From NCBI RefSeq assembly GCF_030378165.1, contig NZ_CP119766.1, forward strand, positions 682,001-746,000: a stretch of DNA of 64,000 nucleotides. Direction: 5' to 3'. The position numbers and the translations under genes were made by a program. This document shows, piece by piece, positions 52,100 to 60,563 of this stretch (positions are counted from its first letter, which is position 1; each line of letters opens with the position of its first letter). Source of the stretch: Flavobacterium panacagri. Its GTDB lineage: Bacteria; Bacteroidota; Bacteroidia; Flavobacteriales; Flavobacteriaceae. Below the pieces are notes generated by a model. The model searched no databases, was not told the origin of the DNA, and was given only the letters and a program-made list of their open reading frames with translations.

Positions 52100-53233
52100 T
52101 TAGTTTATTTTTATCAGTTCCCCTTCTTTTTTATAAGTGAACCCCATTATTTTACTCATTGTTTCCAATACCTTATCTATACTTTCAATATTTTTATTGA
52201 AGCTGGCATTAAATTTTTTATCCAAAATATCTTGTCTGTTATTTTCAATCTTTACATTGTAAGTTCGTTCGAGCTTGATAACGATATCTTTAAAAGCTGT
52301 TTTTCTAAAAACAATTTCACCATTAATCCATTCTGTGTAAAAACGAGTATCTACTTTTTCGACAGCGATTTCTGTTTCTTCCTTATTCCAAGATCCTTTT
52401 TCACCTGGTTCAAGCATTGCTTTTTTATTGTTTTTATCCGATAAACTAACCGAACCTTCGACCAATACTGTATTAATATCTTGGTCTTCTTTGTATGAAC
52501 TCACGTTAAATTTTGTTCCTAAAACCTTTACATCGACACCTCTTGTTTTTACAATAAATGGATGTGTTTTGTCTTTTGCCACATCAAAAAAAGCTTCTCC
52601 TTCTAAAACTACTTCCCTATTATGTCCTTTAATAAATTGGACTGGGTATTTTAAAGAAGAACCTGCATTCATACTTACCGAAGTTCCATCCGACAACTTT
52701 ATTTTAAAGGTTTTACCATAAGGAATTTTAATCTCATTGTAAACCAATTTATTAATCGCTTTATCCGAACGATAATTAATTTCATTTTCTTTCTGAGAAG
52801 CCACTACTTCTCCATTTTTCTTAATTATTTGTTGTTCTCCATTAGGATTTAAAACCTGAATATCTCCATTTTCCAAGACCAACTGAATAGCATCTGAAGG
52901 AACCTCTGGCTTTGATTGTTTACCAGTTTTATATTGAATAAGATAAACCAATCCTAAAAGACAAATAAAAATTGCCGCGTACTGATAAACATTTCTCCAG
53001 TTAATTACGACTGACTTTTTATTTACATTTAATTTTCCTTCCAGTTCTTCCCAGTTTTCATCAGTATCTATCGATTCTGCATACGATAATGCTTCTTCCA
53101 GTAAACCATTACTTTGAAGGTTTTGTATTAAATCCTGTTCTTCCGGAGATAAAGATGCTATTGTAGTAGCATCAACATTTCCTTTGGACTTTATTTCCCT
53201 TAGGACGTTAATCAATTTTGAATTTGGAGTCAT
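52100..53233 (-). CDS. FecR-family anti-sigma factor
   Basis: 377 residues. A cytoplasmic anti-sigma part (to about residue 75) is followed by one membrane helix (VYQYAAIFICLLGLVYLIQY). The periplasmic FecR domain has IPYGKTFKIKLSDGTSVSMN, EVVLEGEAFFDVAKDKTHPF, VKTRGVDVKVLGTKFNVSSY and a C-terminal secretin-contact domain (DIVIKLERTYNVKIE). It lies between susC and the divergent ECF sigma gene, the usual layout of a cell-surface signalling unit. Confidence 0.95.
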   Translation of the reverse strand: MTPNSKLINVLREIKSKGNVDATTIASLSPEEQDLIQNLQSNGLLEEALSYAESIDTDENWEELEGKLNVNKKSVVINWRNVYQYAAIFICLLGLVYLIQYKTGKQSKPEVPSDAIQLVLENGDIQVLNPNGEQQIIKKNGEVVASQKENEINYRSDKAINKLVYNEIKIPYGKTFKIKLSDGTSVSMNAGSSLKYPVQFIKGHNREVVLEGEAFFDVAKDKTHPFIVKTRGVDVKVLGTKFNVSSYKEDQDINTVLVEGSVSLSDKNNKKAMLEPGEKGSWNKEETEIAVEKVDTRFYTEWINGEIVFRKTAFKDIVIKLERTYNVKIENNRQDILDKKFNASFNKNIESIDKVLETMSKIMGFTYKKEGELIKIN

Positions 53234-53346
53234 TTGTTTTTATATAGTGTTTCTTACATGTTAGAAAAAAATATTTTTAGGGTGACAACAAATCAATATT
53301 TTTTGATTTTTTTTACACATTACAAAAAAAAACTAACTTTTTATTT

Positions 53347-53354
53347 TACATTTG
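53347..53354 (+). promoter_or_regulatory. -7 box of the ECF sigma gene
   Basis: TACATTTG, matching TAnnTTTG 42 bases before the chosen ATG at 53397. Confidence 0.45.
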
Positions 53355-53396
53355 ACACAATGTAATCCATTACAAACGAATAAATGATATTTGGAG

Positions 53397-53939
53397 ATGC
53401 TGAATTATAAAGATTTTAAAACATTTGAAACCTTATACAAAGAACACTTTGTCTTTTTTTCATTGGTTTCGTTTAACATTGTAAAGGATAAAGATGTAGC
53501 AAAAGACATTGTTCAGGATTTTTTTACTTACCTCTGGGAAAAAGAAGAAACACTAAATTTCAGCATTTCGTTTAAAGCCTATGGTACAAAAGCAATTAAA
53601 AATCTAAGTCTTCAGTATTTAGAAAAAACCAAAACAATCAGCCTGCAAAACACCAAAATTGTTACACCTAAATCTGAAGAGCAGACAGCATTTGAGAATA
53701 CAGAAGAGAACAAAAAACCAAAAATTCAAACTTTAATAGATAAAATTCCTCAATCCAGAAGAGAAATTTTTATATCCCACGTTGTCGAAGGATTGAGTTA
53801 TGCTGAAATCGCAGAAGACCACAATATCTCCATAAATACTGTAAAAACACAAATGAAAAGAGCTTATGCTTCTTTACGAGAATCTCAAAATCTCTCTCAG
53901 TTAAAATTCATACTGTATTTTATATGGCTAATAAAATAG
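53397..53939 (+). CDS. ECF-type RNA polymerase sigma factor
   Basis: I use the ATG at 53397; an in-frame TTG two codons earlier is weaker. That gives 180 residues. Region 2 is visible in FETLYKEHFVFFSLVSFNIV and DVAKDIVQDFFTYLWEK, region 4 in IDKIPQSRREIFISHVVEGL and YAEIAEDHNISINTVKTQMK. This fits the Bacteroidota sigma-70 family 1 used with FecR and SusC. It is divergent from fecR and should be released when the STN-SusC transporter binds substrate. Confidence 0.93.
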   Translation: MLNYKDFKTFETLYKEHFVFFSLVSFNIVKDKDVAKDIVQDFFTYLWEKEETLNFSISFKAYGTKAIKNLSLQYLEKTKTISLQNTKIVTPKSEEQTAFENTEENKKPKIQTLIDKIPQSRREIFISHVVEGLSYAEIAEDHNISINTVKTQMKRAYASLRESQNLSQLKFILYFIWLIK

Positions 53940-53941
53940 CG

Positions 53942-53949
53942 TATTTTTG
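53942..53949 (+). promoter_or_regulatory. -7 box before the alpha/beta hydrolase gene
   Basis: TATTTTTG, a full TAnnTTTG match, 19 bases before the likely TTG start at 53968. It supports independent transcription from the sigma gene. Confidence 0.45.
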
Positions 53950-53967
53950 CTATTTAAAATATCCGTT

Positions 53968-54744
53968 TTGAATCACACTTTATACAAAAACACCAAAATA
54001 TCTTTTTCCGACGCTGGAAAAGGAAACACAATTATTTTCCTTCATGGTTTTCTCGAAAACAAAAAAATGTGGAAAGACTATGTTGCTTTTTTCTCCGATA
54101 AATACCGCATTATTACAATTGATTTACTAGGACATGGCGAATCAGATTCTCTAGGTTATGTTCATGAAATGGAAGACAATGCGAATGCAGTAAACAAAGT
54201 TTTAGAACATTTAAAAATTGAAAAAGCCACAATCTTAGGACATTCAATGGGCGGTTATGTAGGTTTGGCTTTCGCCGAATTATTTCCACAGAAAATCCAA
54301 AAATTAGTTTTACTGAATTCCACTTCTAAAGAGGACAATCCCGAGAAAAAAATCAACAGAACTAGAGCTATAAAAGCAGTAAAACAAAATTATGTCGCTT
54401 TCGTAAGTCTGGCAATAGCCAATTTATTCAGCGAAAACAACAGAACCCGATTAGTAGACGAAATTGAAAAAGTAAAAGCCGAAGCTTTAAAGACACCTTT
54501 ACAAGGAATCATAGCTTCATTGGAAGGAATGAAAATACGAAAAGACCGCGAATGGCTTTTACAAGAAAATCGTTTTCCCGTTTTATTAATCTTAGGAAAA
54601 AAAGATCCGGTTCTAAATTACGAAGACAGTCTTTCTCAAATTGAAGATACAACAGCAGAATTAGTTTCTTTTGAAGACGGCCACATGAGCCAAATCGAGA
54701 ATAAAGAAGCCTTAAAAACTGTTTTAGCAGATTTCTTCGAATAA
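53968..54744 (+). CDS. alpha/beta hydrolase
   Basis: No ATG is available near the 5' end. I choose the TTG at 53968 (M-N-H-T-L-Y-K-N), downstream of a -7 box; the frame is open to an earlier TTG at 53947. That gives 258 residues. The oxyanion segment is IIFLHGFLENKKMW, the nucleophile is in LGHSMGGYVGLAF, the acid in ILGKKDPVLNYE and the histidine in FEDGHMSQIE. It resembles small cytoplasmic esterases of the BioH/MhpC kind; substrate unknown. A strong terminator follows. Confidence 0.88.
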   Translation: MNHTLYKNTKISFSDAGKGNTIIFLHGFLENKKMWKDYVAFFSDKYRIITIDLLGHGESDSLGYVHEMEDNANAVNKVLEHLKIEKATILGHSMGGYVGLAFAELFPQKIQKLVLLNSTSKEDNPEKKINRTRAIKAVKQNYVAFVSLAIANLFSENNRTRLVDEIEKVKAEALKTPLQGIIASLEGMKIRKDREWLLQENRFPVLLILGKKDPVLNYEDSLSQIEDTTAELVSFEDGHMSQIENKEALKTVLADFFE

Positions 54745-54764
54745 AATCCCATTTCACAAAATCA

Positions 54765-54806
54765 AAAAAGGCCATTTCAGACAGAAAGTCGAAATAGCCT
54801 TTTTTT
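54765..54806. terminator. terminator after the alpha/beta hydrolase
   Basis: Stem aaaaggccatttc / gaaatagccttttt with one mismatch. It is flanked by an A-run and T-run and can act in both directions, also serving the convergent roadblock-like genes. Confidence 0.85.
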
Positions 54807-54830
54807 TCTTTGTTGGGGGCAAAAAAATCG

Positions 54831-55205
54831 TTATAATTTGGTGATAATATCTTTTTTATATCTTGACAAAACTGCTCTTGTTAAACCAAGATTTGCTTTA
54901 TTAGAATCTACAGCCAAATAGATAAAATATCTTCCATCGTCAGAAAGATCAATAATATGAATTTGATCCGTAAGTGTAATTAAAATATCATTAATTTTTT
55001 GATCTAATCCTAAAGCTCTAATAGCATTCAATTTTGCTTTAACAACTTCTAAATTGTAAGCAGACGCTAATTCTGGATCAAAATCTGATTTTGCAGTAAG
55101 CGAGCAATAAGACATTCCTGTTTCAACTTCGGTTACTGAAACGGCGATAAATCCGTTAATATTTTCTTTTAGATCGTTTTGAAAGTTTTGTAAAAAATCT
55201 GACAT
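54831..55205 (-). CDS. roadblock/LC7-like small protein (second of pair)
   Basis: 124 residues without signal peptide. The order NGFIAVSVTEVETGMSYCSL, a long helix (ASAYNLEVVKAKLNAIRALG), DILITLTDQIHIID, DGRYFIYLAVDSNKANLGLT and a final helix fits the roadblock/LC7 fold (beta-beta-alpha-beta-beta-beta-alpha). This is a judgement from pattern only. It lies 26 bases downstream of a similar 106-residue gene, so a heterodimer is plausible. No MglA-type GTPase is adjacent. Confidence 0.75.
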   Translation of the reverse strand: MSDFLQNFQNDLKENINGFIAVSVTEVETGMSYCSLTAKSDFDPELASAYNLEVVKAKLNAIRALGLDQKINDILITLTDQIHIIDLSDDGRYFIYLAVDSNKANLGLTRAVLSRYKKDIITKL

Positions 55206-55231
55206 ATTTTATTAAAGTTTTAAGTTTACAA

Positions 55232-55552
55232 TTAATTGCTGAAAACGGTATCCATTTTACGAAGTAAAAGTCCCATTTTACTCAAATCCTTAGAAAGTAA
55301 CGCGATGCAGTTATCTTCTTCGTTTTTAATAGCAACGACAATTCCGTCATTATTTTTAATCATAACTTGTTTAAGATCACCGTTATTTACGTCTTCCGAC
55401 ATTTCAAGGCACATCTTTAAGATCATTCCGATCATAGCTGCAACATTTCCGTCGTATTCTAAATTAACAGACTCGTTTAAGATTCCATCAATATTAAAAC
55501 TCAATCCAGATTCTGCTCCAGTCTCTTGTACTAGTGTTTGTAAATCAATCAT
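55232..55552 (-). CDS. roadblock/LC7-like small protein (first of pair)
   Basis: 106 residues. The segments SGLSFNIDGILNESVNLEYD, VAAMIGMILKMCLEMSEDV, LKQVMIKNNDGIVVAIKNEE and CIALLSKDLSKMGLLLRKMD follow the roadblock/LC7 order (helix packed on a short sheet, with G-x-V-V and a hydrophobic strand before the final helix). There are no enzymatic residues. Such modules usually regulate small GTPases or form scaffolds. It precedes the second member of the pair and no partner gene is nearby. Confidence 0.72.
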   Translation of the reverse strand: MIDLQTLVQETGAESGLSFNIDGILNESVNLEYDGNVAAMIGMILKMCLEMSEDVNNGDLKQVMIKNNDGIVVAIKNEEDNCIALLSKDLSKMGLLLRKMDTVFSN

Positions 55553-55794
55553 ATTCTTTTATTTGTCATGTTTTTGGAAGGGTCAAAGATATTTCAATCT
55601 TTAACAATTGCGCGATAAACACTTGTTAAAAAAAATACAGATATAACAGACTGACTCACTTTTATTTATCATATAATTAATCTCATTTTTTTGCAAAAAA
55701 TCTGCAATAAAAATTAACATTAAAAACATATTATATTAAAATCGTAACATTTCGTTTCATAAAACTCAATTCTAAAATTAACATTTGCAGAATG

Positions 55795-55826
55795 TTGCAT
55801 TTACAAAATGTTTTTATATAGATTTG
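55795..55826 (+). promoter_or_regulatory. promoter of the 47-residue gene
   Basis: TTG (55795-55797), a 21-bp spacer, then TAGATTTG (55819-55826), a full Bacteroidota consensus. The ATG lies 17 bases downstream. Confidence 0.75.
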
Positions 55827-55842
55827 CAAAAAATTTTTATTT

Positions 55843-55986
55843 ATGAAAACTGTTGACGAATTACGCTTTGACCTAAATGTAAAACTGGAGAAGTTTAGAA
55901 GATTTCGTATTGAAAACGGACATATCAATGATACGGCTTCTGGAGAAAAATCTAAAAAAGGTTTCTTCAAAAAAATATTCAGCTAA
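55843..55986 (+). CDS. 47-residue basic protein, function unknown
   Basis: ATG at 55843, stop at 55984-55986. The protein begins MKTVDELRFDLNVKLEKFRR and ends SGEKSKKGFFKKIFS: an amphipathic charged helix, a short polar linker and a Lys/Phe-rich tail, which could touch membranes or nucleic acid. It has a consensus promoter upstream and a strong terminator 10 bases downstream, so it is very likely a real gene despite its size. No family is recognised. Confidence 0.75.
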   Translation: MKTVDELRFDLNVKLEKFRRFRIENGHINDTASGEKSKKGFFKKIFS

Positions 55987-55995
55987 AAGCTCTTT

Positions 55996-56030
55996 AAAAA
56001 GCCGAACTTCATAAAAAGTTCGGCTTTTTT
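55996..56030 (+). terminator. terminator of the 47-residue gene
   Basis: Stem aaaaagccgaactt / aagttcggcttttt followed by T residues. Confidence 0.9.
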
Positions 56031-56172
56031 ATTGATTTAATGACAATAACCGTTTTCTATTTTGTTTAGCGACCACCAATAAAATTGTCCTGTTTGCGGA
56101 CAAATAATTCAGAACAGTTCTACTTTATTGTGACTGGTTTTATTTTATAATTTTTAAGACTAAAAAAATAAT

Positions 56173-58935
56173 TCATATTTTTTCTTCAAAAGGAATACCT
56201 ACATCAAATATTTCACCAAGCAGATTAGCAATTTCATCTAAATAAGAATTCAGTATTTGTGTAGTTACAACGTTATTTAATTCTTTCTCTTCTTTATACC
56301 CAAAAGGCAAAAAACCAGATTTTAAATTTTTAAACGAAATGATCCCTACCTCAATAGGTAAATTGCCAGCTTCTTTTTCAAACATAAAGGCATACGCCAA
56401 AACTTGGATAATTTTATCATTTTTAAGCTCTTGTGTCAACCCATTCCATGTCTTCAACACTACATTCGACTTCTCTACTTTTCCCGTCTTATAATCGATA
56501 ATTCTAATTTTTCCATCACGTTGCTCAATTCTATCCACATTTCCTTTAATTAAAACAGGAAAGGGCAGTTTCGGATGAACAAATTCACGTTCAAATGTCT
56601 GTTCCAAAGCTATAATCTGAATCGCTTCATTATTTTTCACAGACTCCAATTCCATCCTCAAGAAATTAGAAACATTTCGTTTTGCGACTTCAAAAGCCAA
56701 AAGATTTCGCCCTTTTTTAATTTCTCCCTCTTTATAAACTAATTTAAACTGTTTTAAAACTTCATCATCCAACAGTTTAAAGCAATTTAAAAGATCATTC
56801 TCCGAAATAAATTTACCAACAAAAGGCTCATACAAAGCTTTTAATGTCTCATGTATAATTGTTCCCAAAGTATTCAAAGCAATATTCTCCTCCACTTCTT
56901 CAACTTCACGAATTCTTAGTATTTTCTGGAAATAAAACTCAATCGGATTTCGAATATAACTCGTCAATGCAGATGGCGAAAAACCAGTTATCGCAATTTC
57001 CCTTAAACGCTCCATAACCAATTCCGATTTTGGAACTGAAATAGGTTCATGCGCCACATTAGGCAGAACTGGATTGTAAATATCAAAAGTTAGATTATGC
57101 CTTCTTTGTTTCTCTACTTCCAACTGTGTAATAAAACGGCTTCTTTCACCAGCATCCAATCCATCGTTTTCAGTATTATAAATCAAATAGATATTTTTTG
57201 CTCTTTGAAGCAGATGATAAAAGTGATAGGTATAAATCGCATCTTTCTCTTTAAAAGTTGGAAGTCCCAATTCTCGTTTCACGTCGTAAGGAATAAATGA
57301 ATTCTGTGATTTTCCAGCTGGAAATTTACCTTCATTCATCGATGTAATAATAACCGTTTCAAAATCAAGAACCCTACTTTCCAAAACCCCCATAATCTGC
57401 AGACCACGCAATGGCTCACCCTCAAAAGACACTTCAGCCAAATCAATAATCTGCTTGTAAATCGCATGAAGCGTATCAATATTATCAATATGATGATGTT
57501 TAGAGTAATAATTTATAAGTTTATTAATTACCTTAAAGACACCATATACAAATGCTTTTGCAATTTTTTCTTCTTCATTATCATTACTGAAATGATCTTT
57601 TACAGCAATCAATAACGCTGAAATATTATTCAATACAGCAACAGAACCTTTTTCCCATTTTTCAAACAAAAGAGTAAAAAATTTGGATTGATCCGGATGA
57701 AGCTCTAGAATTTTTTGATATGTAATAAAAGTATAATTATTCTCTTTGATGATCCTAACTAATGCTTGAGTACCAGCATAAGGCTCCACCAAAGGATGCG
57801 TTAAAATATCCAACACATCTTTATAATAAAAAACATAACTACTTCCTTTTCTCGAAAGTGCATTGGTATGCATTTTAAACAATTTGGCAACCAAAATCTG
57901 AGACGGATTATTCTTACCCGAATAACCCATTGTAATATTTAAAGCTCCTACAGAAGAAGGAAGTGAATACAAAACCGGAACCAGCAAATTCTCTTCTCCC
58001 AACACAACAGCTACTTTGTCCAAAGATGCATTTGGATTTTCATTGATTAAATCCTCAATGATACTTCCCGCCAATTTTGCCTGTCCAATTGTTTTAGGAG
58101 TTCCAATAACCTGAATGTTTTTTGACTGCGAAAAATCATCTGCAATCCATTCAAAAGGATGCCCTTTATAATGTTTCCAACTTTCTTTAAAACGTCTTAA
58201 AAAAAGTCCGGCATCATGATAAGGGTCATTCAAAAAAGTTTGATCTGCATCCCAAAATATTTTAGCTTGGTCTAAAGCAAGGAGATGCTGTACTATTTTT
58301 TCCTCAGCTGCATTTAAAGCATTAAATCCGGCAAAAATAAAAATGCGATTCCCAATAGTATTAGAGAAATGATTCAGATTATTTACCGCTTCCCGATACA
58401 CCAAACCTTGATAACCGATAGATTTAAATAACAAATGATTATATAATGACTCGTAGTAAGAAGGAAGTAATTTCCAAAAGTCAATATAATTTTCGAGAAG
58501 TTTTGTTTTCTGATCTACTTCCAGCCCCCACTTTTTTATATCTTCAATATCTTTCAAGTAAGACAAGACATGAGAAGGATCTAAAAGATAGCGGTCAATT
58601 TCATTAAAATCCTGCAATAGCGTTTTGGCCCAATTTGCAAACAATTCAAACGACTGCTGATTTTTCTTTTCTGTAATAGACAAATAAACTTCGTAAAACT
58701 CAAACAAAAGCTCAATCGAATCAACAGAACGAATAGATGCAACGTTCTGTACAAAGTCTTCAATACTTGTAATTTCTGGGGCAATTATTGTTTTATCCGT
58801 TGTATTTTTAAGCGCTTCAATTAAAAAAACTTTTGCCCTTTTATTAGGAAGAATTATAGTTACTTGAGAAAGTTTTTCAGCATAATCCTGAATTACAACA
58901 CCAGCCAGCTTTTGAAGAAAAGTATCATTTATCAT
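56173..58935 (-). CDS. AddB-like PD-(D/E)XK nuclease-helicase family protein
   Basis: 920 residues from the ATG at 58935 (MINDTFLQKLAGVVIQDY). The longer frame to 58962 would lie inside the OmpA terminator. The N-terminal part holds an inactive helicase-like fold opening VTIILPNKRAKVFLIEAL. Motifs such as EPLRGLQIMGVLESRVLDFE and IITSMNEGKFP correspond to helicase V-type regions. The C-terminal RecB-type nuclease has FSPSALTSYIRNPIEFYFQK, KGNVDRIEQ and IRIIDYKTGKVE (Asp and Lys of the active site). It should act with the AddA-like protein at the right edge in double-strand break resection. Confidence 0.9.
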   Translation of the reverse strand: MINDTFLQKLAGVVIQDYAEKLSQVTIILPNKRAKVFLIEALKNTTDKTIIAPEITSIEDFVQNVASIRSVDSIELLFEFYEVYLSITEKKNQQSFELFANWAKTLLQDFNEIDRYLLDPSHVLSYLKDIEDIKKWGLEVDQKTKLLENYIDFWKLLPSYYESLYNHLLFKSIGYQGLVYREAVNNLNHFSNTIGNRIFIFAGFNALNAAEEKIVQHLLALDQAKIFWDADQTFLNDPYHDAGLFLRRFKESWKHYKGHPFEWIADDFSQSKNIQVIGTPKTIGQAKLAGSIIEDLINENPNASLDKVAVVLGEENLLVPVLYSLPSSVGALNITMGYSGKNNPSQILVAKLFKMHTNALSRKGSSYVFYYKDVLDILTHPLVEPYAGTQALVRIIKENNYTFITYQKILELHPDQSKFFTLLFEKWEKGSVAVLNNISALLIAVKDHFSNDNEEEKIAKAFVYGVFKVINKLINYYSKHHHIDNIDTLHAIYKQIIDLAEVSFEGEPLRGLQIMGVLESRVLDFETVIITSMNEGKFPAGKSQNSFIPYDVKRELGLPTFKEKDAIYTYHFYHLLQRAKNIYLIYNTENDGLDAGERSRFITQLEVEKQRRHNLTFDIYNPVLPNVAHEPISVPKSELVMERLREIAITGFSPSALTSYIRNPIEFYFQKILRIREVEEVEENIALNTLGTIIHETLKALYEPFVGKFISENDLLNCFKLLDDEVLKQFKLVYKEGEIKKGRNLLAFEVAKRNVSNFLRMELESVKNNEAIQIIALEQTFEREFVHPKLPFPVLIKGNVDRIEQRDGKIRIIDYKTGKVEKSNVVLKTWNGLTQELKNDKIIQVLAYAFMFEKEAGNLPIEVGIISFKNLKSGFLPFGYKEEKELNNVVTTQILNSYLDEIANLLGEIFDVGIPFEEKI

Positions 58936-58947
58936 AGTATAAAAATA

Positions 58948-58979
58948 AAAAAAGCCATTCAATTAAGAATGGCTTTTCA
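58948..58979 (-). terminator. terminator of the OmpA-family gene
   Basis: Stem aaaagccattc / gaatggctttt with a 6-nt loop. On the minus strand it is followed by ttttttttattt. It lies 20 bases beyond the ompA stop. Confidence 0.9.
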
Positions 58980-58998
58980 TATTTATTTAGGAACTAAA

Positions 58999-60450
58999 TT
59001 ATAGTTTTCCTTGGTATTTAGAACCAATGTGTCTAATTTCAGTTCTTCTGTTTTGAGCTTTACCTGCAGCAGTTTTGTTACTTGCAACTGGTTGAGAAGA
59101 TCCAAATCCTTTAGCTTCTAAGTTTTCTGGATTAACTCCTCTTTCAACTAAAGCGTTTAATACAGCGTTAGCTCTATCTTGAGAAAGTTTATCGTTTACT
59201 TTAGCAGAACCTGTACTATCTGTGTGTCCTTCAATAGAGAATTTCGCGTTTGGATAGTTTTTAAGGATTTCTTTAATAGCATCTAATCTAGCTGGAGTTT
59301 CTTTGTCACCAGTTTTGAAAGTAGCTTTTCCTGAGTTGAAGTAGATTGCTCTAGCTTGAACTTTAAGATCTTCTAATGCAGCTGAAGTTACTTCTGGACA
59401 TCCTCTGTTACTAGCAGGCCCTGGAACTGTAGGACAGTCGTCATCTTTGTCGATAACACCATCTTTATCAGCATCTAAGAATGGACAACCACCATTTTCT
59501 TTAGGACCAGCAACTGTAGGACATTTGTCATCTTTATCAGCGATTCCGTCACCGTCAGTATCAGGACAACCTTTTAAAGCAGCTAAACCAGCAACATCTG
59601 GACAAGCGTCATCTTTATCAGCGATTCCGTCTCCGTCAGTATCAGGACATCCGTTTAATGCAGCTAAACCAAATACATCTGGACAAGCGTCAGAAGCATC
59701 AACGATTCCGTCTCCGTCAGTATCAGGACATCCGTTGAATTGTTTTAAACCAGCAACATCTGGACAAGCATCATCTTTGTCATAGATTCCGTCTCCGTCA
59801 GTATCTTTACCTCCGAATTTGAAAACTAAACCTGCAGTGTGTTGGAAAACTGATCTATCAAGAGGCTTAGCATCATTAGCAGCTACAGCCCATTTGTATC
59901 TTGTAGCTAATTCTAAACCAATAGCATCTGTAAACCAGAAAGTAACACCAGCACCTGGGTTAACAGTTCCAAAACTGTTATCTCCGAAGAAAGTATAACC
60001 CCCACCAACAGATAACGAAGGATCAATCACTTTAGATTTGATTAATTCTTGGAAGCTGTATTTGATAGTAGCATCAATTCCGTAGTACATTAAGTCACCA
60101 GGATTTGTTACAACGTTTCCTCTTGAATCATGACCTGCAGCAGCTGGGTTGAAAGTAACCAATTTATCAATTTTGTTTACAGATCCTTGTAAACCAACAG
60201 AGAAACCGCTACCTACATATCTGTTTACACCAATGTAAGATAAAGAAGGAAGAATATTCCAGTTGTCTTTTACTGCGAATGGCTGAGAGAAGTGCTGATC
60301 AAAAAATCCACTTCCTGAACCTGAACTAGTCCTTGTATCCACAGCATTAACCCCAAAAGAGATCGCCCATGGATTGTTACTGTCTTGCGCGTGAGCATTT
60401 AAACCCATCGCCATCAATACAGCAACTAAAAGTTTGTTAAGATGTTTCAT
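58999..60450 (-). CDS. OmpA-family outer-membrane protein with thrombospondin type 3 repeats
   Basis: 483 residues. A signal peptide ([21 protein letters not shown]) is followed by an eight-stranded-barrel-like domain to about residue 215. Five calcium-binding TSP3 repeats follow ([32 protein letters not shown] and so on, about 217-345), then an OmpA-C peptidoglycan-binding domain ([41 protein letters not shown]). It probably links the outer membrane to the cell wall and is usually abundant. It has its own promoter and terminator. Confidence 0.95.
   Translation of the reverse strand: MKHLNKLLVAVLMAMGLNAHAQDSNNPWAISFGVNAVDTRTSSGSGSGFFDQHFSQPFAVKDNWNILPSLSYIGVNRYVGSGFSVGLQGSVNKIDKLVTFNPAAAGHDSRGNVVTNPGDLMYYGIDATIKYSFQELIKSKVIDPSLSVGGGYTFFGDNSFGTVNPGAGVTFWFTDAIGLELATRYKWAVAANDAKPLDRSVFQHTAGLVFKFGGKDTDGDGIYDKDDACPDVAGLKQFNGCPDTDGDGIVDASDACPDVFGLAALNGCPDTDGDGIADKDDACPDVAGLAALKGCPDTDGDGIADKDDKCPTVAGPKENGGCPFLDADKDGVIDKDDDCPTVPGPASNRGCPEVTSAALEDLKVQARAIYFNSGKATFKTGDKETPARLDAIKEILKNYPNAKFSIEGHTDSTGSAKVNDKLSQDRANAVLNALVERGVNPENLEAKGFGSSQPVASNKTAAGKAQNRRTEIRHIGSKYQGKL
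59440..59800. repeat. tandem TSP3 coding repeats
   Basis: Direct DNA repeats with units of about 84-90 bp, each containing ccgtctccgtcagtatcagg or a one-base variant, encode the TSP3 modules. The high identity between the middle units points to recent unit duplication or gene conversion within the gene. Confidence 0.8.
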
Positions 60451-60487
60451 ACTTAATTTTTTTAATTACAATTTAGTTAATTACAAG

Positions 60488-60517
60488 CAAAAGTAACACC
60501 AAATTTTTTAAATACAA
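60488..60517 (-). promoter_or_regulatory. promoter of the OmpA-family gene
   Basis: Minus strand TTG (60517-60515), a 19-bp spacer, then TACTTTTG (60495-60488), a full Bacteroidota consensus. Predicted leader is about 30 bases, AT-rich. Confidence 0.8.
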
Positions 60518-60563
60518 AATGAAATGTTAAAAAAAACCTACAAAAATTTGACCAAAGTGGTAA

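Noticed and set aside
55731..55970. 79-residue minus-strand frame
   Set aside because: It is antisense to the 47-residue gene, which has a consensus promoter and terminator in the plus direction, and it has no motif or ribosome-binding site.
59447..59785. 112-residue plus-strand frame with Ser/Pro repeats
   Set aside because: It is the antisense reading of the TSP3 repeats of the OmpA-family gene.
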